A stretch of 12,524 nucleotides of DNA from Discostella pseudostelligera (lineage: Eukaryota; Bacillariophyta; Thalassiosirophyceae; Thalassiosirales; Thalassiosiraceae), in assembly GCA_036940085.1 (NCBI GenBank), contig JALLBK010000494.1:1-12524 (forward strand), in the 5' to 3' direction. This document shows positions 1-6,088 of the stretch, one piece after another (position 1 is the first letter of the stretch; each line of letters starts with the position of its first letter). A program made the translations under genes and the position numbers. A model generated the notes under the pieces. That model worked only from the letters and a program-made list of their open reading frames with translations, was not told the origin of the DNA and searched no databases.

Positions 1-485
1 ACACCCCCTCCTTCTTTCTTCTCTTTGGAGTACCAGTTCCCATCCTTTTCTTTAGTTCGTGTCAAAGGGCCCCTCCTTCTTCTTCTCGTTTGCATATGTA
101 TCCTCGCATGAGACATGGGCGGGCTAAAATTTGAAATTTGGACAAGAATCTAGAAGATCAGTATCAGGGGATATATGGAGGTCAAATAAACGGGATAGAG
201 ATGATAGATTGCCGTTCATTATTTCCCTCTCCTATAGGTTGCAGTAGGTTGCAGTGCACGAGAAGTCATGCAATCCACAATCCAGCGGTCGGTATCTCTA
301 GAGGTTTTAGGATGTGCGAAGCTTGTGGGTGATGTGTAATGTCATTGGAAATGGGAAATTGTTGCTCACAATGACACCAGTTTACAGAGTAGAGGAAGGT
401 ATCAACTATCATCTCTCTGCATCTGCATACTCTCGTGGTACTTGTGTAACAATCTCCTAGCCACACCCTCCTATCCTCTCGTCCT
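1..485. other. Left intergenic region, no convincing gene
   Basis: The first 100 bases are strongly C/T-rich, as in a promoter or UTR of a gene lying outside the window. A GC-box-like GGGCGGG lies at 117-123, next to AT-rich sequence. Two short open frames (138-332 plus, 266-466 minus) have no recognisable motif or repeated domain. The right part is presumably the 3' untranslated region of the RlmN-like gene that ends at 486. A perfect tandem 10-mer is at 236-255. Confidence 0.6.
236..255. repeat. Tandem 10-mer duplication
   Basis: The unit AGGTTGCAGT occurs twice head to tail with no mismatch (236-245 and 246-255). It lies in non-coding sequence and looks like a small replication-slippage duplication. 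No function is suggested by its position. Confidence 0.8.
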
Positions 486-2315
486 TTAAACCTCCATTAC
501 CGTCTCCTTCTTCTTCCTACTCGTTACTAACTGTCCACAAGCCGCCGACTCATCATCACCCCGTGTTCCTCGAACATATGCATGTATCCCCGCCGCTTTT
601 AATCGTTGTTGAAATGCCAATACTCGTTCCATAGTTGGTTTGCGAAAGTATCCCATCGAAGTCGTCGTCGCCACAGCTCCAATATCATTGTACGGTATAA
701 GATTACAAATCAGTTTCGACCCGGGAACCGAATTGGAAATGTACGATATAAAACCTGCCATTTCATCAGCCTCTCGTATCGAATCATTGACTCCATCCAT
801 TAATGCCACCTCGATCATACATGTTCGTAATCGTCTATTCCGCAATGTCTCAATAAGTCCATCTCGCAATTCCGCCATTGTGTATTTGGTCGTTGGAACA
901 AGTTGTTTACGTAATTCATCCCGCGAGGCATGGACACTCCATGCCAATACACATCGTGAATCACCAAATTCCGCAAAAGATTGGGGTGTGGGTGCCACTG
1001 TTGACACAGTAACGCGATTGGCAGATAGTTGGAATAATTCATTTTGTGTCATAATGTTTATGGCATGTCGGACGGCAGAAGCATTGTCGGAGGGTTCACC
1101 CATTCCCATGAATACGATGTTGCTAATTTTGGGAAGTTGTTGTTGCACCGTCGTCATCATTGGTGTTGCTCCGTCGTCATCGTCATCGTCATCGTCATCG
1201 TCGTCGTCGTCGGCGTCGGCGTCGGCGTCGGCGAGAGTTGCTGCTCTACCCCTGCCACTAAGCCGAACAATCTTCTTGGCAAAGAACAATTGCACCAATA
1301 TCTCATCAACAGTAAGAGAACGTATCTTCCCCATTTTACCAGTAGCACAGAATTGACATGCCTGTTTGCATCCCACTTGTGAGCTTATGCATACTGTCGA
1401 CCTTCCACCAGCACCACCCCCATTGTCGATGTTGTTGTTCTCGTCATAAAAGGGTATTAGCACCGTTTCCACCTCCAATCCATCCCTCAGTCGTAATAGT
1501 AATTTGGTAGTACCATCGGAAGATGTGGAAGTATGCACTAATGTAGCTAATCCATTTTCAATTTTGCTATTGGTACAATGAGAATGTAGATTGGATAATA
1601 AATTTAAGGTGGAGGAACCAAGTGGTTGAGTTTGACGAGGGGTGGGTAGGATTTGACGTTTTAATTGTTCTGGATTTTGATATTCGATTGGGATCATGGA
1701 TGAGGAGGATGATGGGGGCGTAGTAGTACCTCCGGAAGAGGAAGAAGAATGAAATAAATACTGTGGATCGACGCCCTCGACATAACAATCCCATGCTATC
1801 CGCGCCCGACCTTTGCCACCGAGGACTATGCTCAATTCGTCAATGTTCATGGACAATGCTGTTCGGTGAGGCGATGATGAGGATGGTGATGTTGTAGTGG
1901 TACCTTCTGAAATTTCATCGATTGCAATGTTGGTTGATGTGGATGACGACAACGAGGAGCTGGTCGCATGTTGACGATGTGTGGCGGTGTTTGCCGACGA
2001 CCGCCACCACACCCGACGCCGCGCGGGGGAGGAGGGCTGTTGTTGTTGTTGTTGTTGTGGCTGCTGACGCTGCCGCGTCCCACGACGACAAATCACGGTG
2101 TGGTGGTGAGCATTATAGGCCAGCCCGTTGGCGCAGAGTGGCGCTAGCGTGTGGATATGGAGGATAACGACGAAGGCCTTAGTGGTGATGGTGATGGGTC
2201 GTCGGACCGTCATGGTTGCGTCTCGATTTTTATGGTGCTGTTGATTGGTCGGTGATTGGTGGATTGTGGCTGGACGGATGCGGTGGATGCGAAAAAGCGC
2301 GGGAAGGCAGAACAT
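486..2315 (-). CDS. RlmN/Cfr-family radical SAM 23S rRNA (adenine-C2) methyltransferase, organelle-type
   Basis: The 609-residue product matches the RlmN family, which methylates C2 of an adenine in 23S rRNA (A2503 in E. coli) and of tRNA. Seen directly: E283 in VETVLIP; C309 seven residues before the 4Fe-4S motif CKQACQFC (C316, C320, C323); the SAM-binding GMGEPSDN (404-411); and near the C-terminus [12 protein letters not shown], with C593 as the expected methyl-carrying cysteine. All residues needed for the two-cysteine mechanism are therefore present. Bacterial RlmN is about 384 residues. The excess here is an N-terminal extension of roughly 150 residues with poly-Gln and Ser-rich tracts, plus a poly-Asp insertion (362-381) between the cluster loop and GMGEP. 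A second in-frame ATG (codon at 2213-2211, M35) precedes a signal-peptide-like stretch, so the true start may be 2213. Organelle location is inferred. The gene is intronless and divergent from the membrane-protein gene. Confidence 0.9.
   Translation of the reverse strand: MFCLPALFRIHRIRPATIHQSPTNQQHHKNRDATMTVRRPITITTKAFVVILHIHTLAPLCANGLAYNAHHHTVICRRGTRQRQQPQQQQQQQPSSPARRRVWWRSSANTATHRQHATSSSLSSSTSTNIAIDEISEGTTTTSPSSSSPHRTALSMNIDELSIVLGGKGRARIAWDCYVEGVDPQYLFHSSSSSGGTTTPPSSSSSMIPIEYQNPEQLKRQILPTPRQTQPLGSSTLNLLSNLHSHCTNSKIENGLATLVHTSTSSDGTTKLLLRLRDGLEVETVLIPFYDENNNIDNGGGAGGRSTVCISSQVGCKQACQFCATGKMGKIRSLTVDEILVQLFFAKKIVRLSGRGRAATLADADADADDDDDDDDDDDDDGATPMMTTVQQQLPKISNIVFMGMGEPSDNASAVRHAINIMTQNELFQLSANRVTVSTVAPTPQSFAEFGDSRCVLAWSVHASRDELRKQLVPTTKYTMAELRDGLIETLRNRRLRTCMIEVALMDGVNDSIREADEMAGFISYISNSVPGSKLICNLIPYNDIGAVATTTSMGYFRKPTMERVLAFQQRLKAAGIHAYVRGTRGDDESAACGQLVTSRKKKETVMEV
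1172..1233. repeat. Trinucleotide microsatellite coding for Asp/Ala tract
   Basis: On the plus strand this is an uninterrupted series of GTC, ATC and GGC triplets. Read on the minus strand it gives alternating Ala-Asp, then a run of about 14 Asp (residues 362-381), within the RlmN-like radical SAM core. The GAC/GAT/GCC mixture is typical of a slipping microsatellite kept in frame. Length variation between alleles is expected but cannot be seen here. Confidence 0.9.
2037..2057. repeat. CAA repeat coding for poly-Gln
   Basis: Seven glutamine codons in a row (minus strand) encode residues 87-93 of the RlmN-like protein, flanked by proline. The tract lies in the poorly conserved N-terminal extension, outside the catalytic domain. 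Confidence 0.85.
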
Positions 2316-2491
2316 CTTCTCAGCGTCAAGTATTATTTTCTCTTTAGGAGTAGATACTCCTACCTCATACGAATCTTTCTCTCGTCATGTATAAGTATCT
2401 TTCTCTTACTTATTCCTACGTGAAGAATTTTTCCCCTTCAAACAATCTCATTCCTTCCTCTTCCCGCCAAATCTCTTCAACCCACAAGAAA
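2316..2491. promoter_or_regulatory. Divergent promoter between RlmN-like gene and membrane-protein copy A
   Basis: This 176-base gap separates the RlmN-like start from the upstream ATG of copy A. It contains an 18-base inverted repeat (2345-2362: TAGGAGTA, GA, TACTCCTA), CCTACCTC (2359-2366), TAAGTATCT (2392-2400), and an E2F-like TTCCCGCCAA (2461-2470). The last three recur in the same order upstream of paralogue copy B, which argues that they are conserved promoter elements rather than chance. No clear TATA box is seen. The promoter role is inferred from position and from this conservation. Confidence 0.5.
2345..2362. repeat. Perfect short inverted repeat in divergent promoter
   Basis: Arms TAGGAGTA and TACTCCTA are exact reverse complements around a two-base centre (GA). 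The size and position, midway between two divergent genes, suit a dimeric transcription-factor site, but no family is identified. Confidence 0.6.
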
Positions 2492-2501
2492 ATGGCGGGA
2501 A
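2461..2501. promoter_or_regulatory. Paired inverted TTCCCGCC / GGCGGGAA elements (E2F-like), copy A
   Basis: TTCCCGCC at 2461-2468 and GGCGGGAA at 2494-2501 are inverted copies of one element, which fits the E2F consensus TTTSSCGC well. The second overlaps an ATG (2492). The same pair, with nearly the same spacing, lies at 5774-5812 before copy B. It is either a regulatory pair or a conserved initiation context. Confidence 0.45.
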
Positions 2502-2550
2502 CGCCAATTCAACGCTTGATCGATGAGCATTTTTTGTCAGATGTCGTATG
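2492..2550 (+). other. Candidate 5' coding exon of copy A
   Basis: ATG at 2492 opens 19 codons (starting Met-Ala-Gly) that end at a consensus 5' splice site, ATG|GTATGT, at 2551. A good 3' splice site with a pyrimidine tract, CTCCTCTAG, ends at 2652 and would close a 102-base intron. The frame entered at 2653 hits TAA at 2756 before reaching the main ORF, so a further intron would be needed (for example 2720-2808, which keeps frame but has a weak donor). An alternative donor at 2546 is also in phase with the main frame. The exon is plausible but the joining is unresolved. Confidence 0.3.
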
Positions 2551-2760
2551 GTATGTCGAACTCAACACCTATCACTTCAAGACAAAGATGTGAGCTTGCA
2601 TTGTTTGATACGATCATTGCATTTGAATGTGAGTGAAGTAATACTCCTCTAGTTGGATATCATATCCACCAACGTCGTCCAATATAGATAGATTTCTCCG
2701 AGAAGGGTTTGACGGGAGAGTTTACTCCAACTCCAACGAATACATTGAAACAAGATAATC

Positions 2761-3756
2761 ATGACCATCTGTCGATGTGGTGGTTGTTGTACTACCCTCC
2801 GAGGAGAGGTGATTTGCGGTCCCATGTTCGATTTGGTTGTCGTGGATCGTCGAAAACAACAGCAATCGGCTTCATTGGAGGAAGGAGGGGCGGAGGAGGA
2901 GGGGGCTACACTTAATGGCGAAGCAGCACCTGTGCATCGTCATCTCGGCGTAATTCGAACATTCAGTCCACGCCCACGCCCAGTCTACATCACCATCAAA
3001 CTATTCTTGGCGGCATGGATTCTTGCCATACTCACCATGTCCATCGATCGGGTGACATATCCCAACTTTTGGCTTGCCTACTTGACACATTGGGGATATG
3101 TCATTACGGCAATGTATGGTGTCATGTCGCCAATTTGTGCCATGTATTTGGCATTGCGTCCACCTCCTCCGGAGAGTGTTAATACCTTGACTTGTTGTGG
3201 CACTGGTGGTGGCGGTGTGGCTGGATTTCTCGTCAAGACTACCTGGGCCTTACTGGCCATTGTCGTACCCGCCGAAGTCATTATTACTATCCTATTTTGG
3301 GCATTGGAATATGAAGCCGGTGAATCCATTTCTTATGTTACCGTCATGGTCCATGGGGGCACGATGATCCTCCTATTCATCGATGGTTTCGTATTAAGTC
3401 GTATCCCCCTCCGATTGAAACAGTTTGTATTCTTTGAAACATTCAGCTCACTCTACCTCCTTTGGAATATCATACATGCCTATTCCGGCATCGGAAATCC
3501 ATACGATGGTGTGTCGCAAGATGATGATGCTATCTATTCATCGTTGGATTGGAATACTACCCCCACGAAGGCGATTATCATGTCGGTGTTGGTACTGTTG
3601 GTGGCAAATCCGATTATGTATGGCATTTGTTGGTTGGTGTCGCGGATGTTGCCATTGAGATTGGTAGAGGACGATGGTCAACCGAAAGGGGGTAGGAGAA
3701 CTCTTGGATCGATGGCCGACGAAGAACATGAGCAGGTTCCAGTTGTAATTCATTAG
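2761..3756 (+). CDS. Six-helix membrane protein, Rolling stone / FAR-17a-AIG1-like (copy A)
   Basis: The 331-residue product has about six hydrophobic segments (roughly 75-95, 103-130, 158-182, 191-212, 224-241, 270-293) after a charged cytosolic-looking N-terminus and before a polar tail. The segments FWLAYLTHWG (103-112) and MVHGGTMILLFIDGF (196-210) resemble the signature helices of the Rolling stone and FAR-17a/AIG1 membrane proteins, although I cannot assign the family with certainty. In AIG1/ADTRP, an intramembrane Thr and His hydrolyse fatty-acid esters of hydroxy fatty acids. T109 and H198 here are possible counterparts, which is inference only. The start is uncertain: homology with copy B begins at M22 (codon 2824-2826), and the first 21 residues (Cys-rich, CRCGGCC) have no counterpart there, so they could be intron sequence read through. 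The gene is convergent with copy B. Confidence 0.75.
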   Translation: MTICRCGGCCTTLRGEVICGPMFDLVVVDRRKQQQSASLEEGGAEEEGATLNGEAAPVHRHLGVIRTFSPRPRPVYITIKLFLAAWILAILTMSIDRVTYPNFWLAYLTHWGYVITAMYGVMSPICAMYLALRPPPPESVNTLTCCGTGGGGVAGFLVKTTWALLAIVVPAEVIITILFWALEYEAGESISYVTVMVHGGTMILLFIDGFVLSRIPLRLKQFVFFETFSSLYLLWNIIHAYSGIGNPYDGVSQDDDAIYSSLDWNTTPTKAIIMSVLVLLVANPIMYGICWLVSRMLPLRLVEDDGQPKGGRRTLGSMADEEHEQVPVVIH

Positions 3757-4098
3757 GGAGGAGGTGATGTAAAGAAGACAATATATTGCGATGGGGAATG
3801 AGAGTGTAAATGGAGAGATGGACATGGAGATGCAATTGTATCGAAATTCAACAAATCAATCTGGGAATTATTGGTCGTTAGTCATTCATGTTCGTCCATG
3901 AGATTGCGTGAGCATCCTCATTCATTCAAAGAGTAAAATAACAAGTAATAACCATGTATGTATTCCTGATGTAAATAACGATATGTTCCTGATGTTATGT
4001 TTCATTGAAAACTGTCCACTTCTTCCTCTCCATCGATGGCTACAATCTACAATACTCCTACGATCTATGAACTGGGTTTTGCAACAACAAAAAAGCAA
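3757..4098. other. Intergenic region, 3' side of copy A
   Basis: This stretch is AT-richer than the genes and presumably holds the copy A 3' untranslated region. It contains TTCCTGATGTAAATAA (3963-3978), nearly repeated at 4212-4227 on the other side of the 5S gene. A short open frame starting at 3908 runs into the 5S gene and is not credible. No further RNA gene or promoter is recognised. Confidence 0.6.
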
Positions 4099-4100
4099 AA
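4089..4100 (-). terminator. Pol III terminator of the 5S gene
   Basis: On the minus strand the 5S sequence runs directly into TTTT, GC, then TTTTTT. This is a standard RNA polymerase III stop, with a back-up run. Confidence 0.85.
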
Positions 4101-4216
4101 GAACAACACCAGGGATTCCAACGTGGTCCCCCACCGTAGTACTAACCTGGCCCGACAGTGCTTAACTTCGCTGAGCAGACGGGAAGCGGTGCTGTCACTG
4201 TGGTATGGTCGTTCCT
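4099..4216 (-). rRNA. 5S ribosomal RNA gene
   Basis: Read on the minus strand, this 118-base stretch has the standard eukaryotic 5S landmarks in order: CCATACC near the 5' end, GCGAAGTTAAGCACTG in the loop B/C region, GGGCC, GGTTAGTACT in the loop E arm, and GGGGGACCAC. The two ends pair in a 9-bp helix I (AGGAACGAC with GTTGTTCTT, two or more G-T pairs). The GAAGTTAAGC part corresponds to the internal Pol III control region. A T-run terminator follows directly, the base at -1 is C, and an A/T-rich TTTAATAA lies about 22-30 bases upstream, as in plant 5S genes. Every expected stem I examined is intact, so it looks functional. It stands alone, not in a tandem rDNA array within this window, and sits between two convergent paralogues. 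Confidence 0.93.
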
Positions 4217-4714
4217 GACGTAAATGATACATGGCTTATTAAAAAACTAATCATAAACGAGACTCGGGGCATGGAGCAAGCTCGAGCTGCTTGATGCAGT
4301 TGGGTTCCAATAACAACTCTCTAAAGCGAAGGTTTATGCAGTAGTATTATCGACATGAATTTCGGATATTGATCTTTGTTATATCGTAGTGCCGATTAGA
4401 TTCATTGAAATTGGAATATCGAACGCATTCCATAGAATCCTCAGTGACTTCCATGCTCCATGATCCCATAAATCACGTCTTCTTGACACTTTTCTCTGCT
4501 CGTGGTTGTCGCTCTTCAAAAATTATTCTCATTATCTTCCAGTTGACTATTCACCTCATCCACAACCACCAGAAAATCTCAATGGGTTGTTGGAATATCG
4601 GCATGAATGCATCTCCATCGTCGTAACGCTTAATTCTGCGCCTTTACACATCCTCTCACTCTCAGAGGTGCATACCAACGGGTATTTGCTCTCTTGCTCG
4701 TCTTCAATATGTAT
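4217..4714. other. Intergenic region between 5S gene and copy B
   Basis: The stretch carries the 5S upstream region at its left edge and probably the 3' untranslated region of copy B at its right. Visible small features are the palindrome AGCTCGAGCT near 4280 and two copies of TTGGAATATCG (near 4410 and 4583). Short plus-strand frames at 4405-4626 and 4506-4865 have no recognisable content, and the second overlaps copy B. No tRNA, snRNA or mobile element is recognised. Confidence 0.55.
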
Positions 4715-4789
4715 TCACACAATCGCATCCACTTTCGGTTCACCACCCTCCTCCAACTCTCTCAATCTCAATGGCAATAATCGTGACAA
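4715..4789 (-). other. Formerly coding tail of copy B beyond the early stop
   Basis: After TAG (4792-4790) the same frame stays open for 24 codons to TGA (4717-4715). The translated tail (beginning Leu-Ser-Arg-Leu-Leu-Pro-Leu-Arg-Leu) aligns without a gap to copy A residues 292-301, and a Pro-Lys pair further on also aligns. The stop corresponds to copy A Leu292 (TTG to TAG, one base). This is either a recent nonsense mutation or a stop that is read through. Confidence 0.75.
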
Positions 4790-5614
4790 CTACCAACAAA
4801 TTCCAAATATAATTGGATTTGCCACCAACAGTACCACCAAAAATAAAATTATGTTCGATGAATAGATAGCATCATCATCTTGCGACACAACATCGGATGG
4901 ATAGGCACGTATAATGGTCCAAAGTAGATACATGAAACTGAAAGTTTCGAAGAAATCAAATTGTTTCAATCGGAGGGGGATACGACAGACTACGAATCCA
5001 TCGATGAACAGGAGGATCATCGTGCCCCCATGGACCATGACGGTAACATAGGAGATTGTATCCCCGGATTCGTACTCCAATGCCCAAAACAGGATAGTAA
5101 TAATGACTTCGGCGGGTAGGACAATGGCCAGTAAGGCCCATGTAGTCTTAATGAGACATCCCGCGACACTGCCACCACCGGCGCCACAACATGACAACGT
5201 ATTGGTAATCGGTGGACGCAATGCCAAATACATGGCACAAATTGGCGACATGACACCATACATTGCCGTAACCGTAAATCCCCAATGTGTCAAGTAGGCA
5301 AGCCAAAAGTTGGGATATGTCGCCTGGTCGATGGACATGGTGAGTATGGCAAGAATCCATGCCGCCAAGAAAATTTTAAGGGTGATGCAGAGTAGACGCG
5401 GACGTGGACTGAAGGTTCGAACGATGTCGAGATGATGATGATGATGAACTACTGCCGCTGACACTGCTGCTGATGCTACCGTAACGGGTGCTTTGGATTC
5501 ACCATCGGGGATATGCGCCTCCCCCGCTCCTCCTCCCAGCACTGAAGATTCCGACGCCGGTGATGATACAGTTTTTTGTTGCCTATCCACGACGACCAGG
5601 TCGAACACGGGGTT
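4790..5614 (-). CDS. Membrane protein paralogue (copy B), early stop, 5' exon unresolved
   Basis: The frame is a close paralogue of copy A. Long blocks are identical, including FWLAYLTHWG and the MVHGG...LLFIDGF helix, so Thr and His at the comparable positions are kept. The open frame has no ATG before the homologous region. The position matching copy A M22 is GTG (5608-5606), and two codons earlier is an in-frame TAG that forms a textbook 3' splice site (pyrimidine-rich tract then CCTAG, exon from 5614). An upstream exon must therefore supply the start; ATG at 5782-5780, matching the copy A upstream ATG context, is a candidate. Differences from copy A are a His-rich linker (HHHHH), small deletions near the fifth and sixth helices, and a TAG that ends the protein within the last helix, removing the polar tail. 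Whether it is functional is open; it may be an early pseudogene. Confidence 0.7.
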   Translation of the reverse strand, partial: NPVFDLVVVDRQQKTVSSPASESSVLGGGAGEAHIPDGESKAPVTVASAAVSAAVVHHHHHLDIVRTFSPRPRLLCITLKIFLAAWILAILTMSIDQATYPNFWLAYLTHWGFTVTAMYGVMSPICAMYLALRPPITNTLSCCGAGGGSVAGCLIKTTWALLAIVLPAEVIITILFWALEYESGDTISYVTVMVHGGTMILLFIDGFVVCRIPLRLKQFDFFETFSFMYLLWTIIRAYPSDVVSQDDDAIYSSNIILFLVVLLVANPIIFGICW

Positions 5615-5782
5615 CTAGGAAACGAGAGTGGCGAGAGAGGTCGTTCGGCCTGCGAAGCACGCATCGGCATGTCTGTCACTGCCATGTCACATCGTTTGTT
5701 CATCATCTTCATCATTTCACAGAGCAGCAATCGATGGATGATGGATGAAGAAGAATAAGTTCCAAACCATTGCTCCCGCCAT
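5615..5782 (-). other. Candidate first exon and intron of copy B
   Basis: On the minus strand an ATG at 5782-5780 sits in ATGGCGGGA, as for copy A. A possible donor AATG|GTTTGG after five codons is in phase with the acceptor ending at 5615 (intron about 153 bases), but its donor consensus is weak. Another candidate initiates in the ATG-rich stretch near 5720-5690. Only the acceptor is well supported. Confidence 0.35.
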
Positions 5783-5812
5783 TTTTAGGTTTTGAAGAGG
5801 AATTGGCGGGAA
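5774..5812. promoter_or_regulatory. Paired inverted TCCCGCC / GGCGGGAA elements, copy B
   Basis: TCCCGCC at 5774-5780 and GGCGGGAA at 5805-5812 form the same inverted pair as at copy A, 39 bases from end to end against 41. Read toward copy B the order is TTCCCGCCAA, then ATGGCGGGA. The match to an E2F-type consensus is visible; binding is inferred. Confidence 0.45.
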
Positions 5813-6088
5813 GGGAAGAAGAGATTTTGAAGATACTTAAGGGAGGTAGGAAAAGATACTTAGGGGAAGAAAACTTTGGCGATATGCGGCGAAGCGAGCG
5901 TGGGAGAAATGGCGGGAAGTTCTACCGCCCGCGCACTTGAACTTACGTCTTCGTACCATGACCATGACGGATCAGCCACCAGCCACACTACGATCTCCGA
6001 TAGCGTAGCAGGCCGCAGCCCTCCAAAACCATATCCGTAGACATAGACATAGAGTCGAGCCAAACAATTGTCCTAGCCCCCTGTCAAC
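5783..6088. promoter_or_regulatory. Divergent promoter between copy B and the PDZ-HEAT gene
   Basis: The interval holds AGATACTTA twice (5831-5839, 5854-5862), which reads TAAGTATCT toward copy B, with GAGGTAGG between them. It also holds a third GGCGGGAA (5911-5918) overlapping ATG at 5909. That ATG opens 43 codons ending at TAG (6038-6040) and is in frame with the main start at 6089. It could be an upstream ORF, or a first exon joined by an intron 6005-6076 (GTAGCA donor, TCCTAG acceptor, phase 0). The in-frame TAG at 6074 otherwise fixes the main start at 6089. Confidence 0.45.

Noticed and set aside
640..1356. 238-codon open frame on the plus strand
   Set aside because: It is antisense to the RlmN-like gene, whose catalytic motifs are unmistakable. 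The long Ser/Ala run is just the complement of the Asp repeat.
3908..4165. 85-codon frame on the plus strand between the paralogues
   Set aside because: Its second part is the complement of the 5S rRNA gene, so it is not protein-coding.
4260..4330. Possible tRNA or tRNA relic (GGGTTCCAA resembling a B box)
   Set aside because: No acceptor or anticodon stem can be drawn around it.
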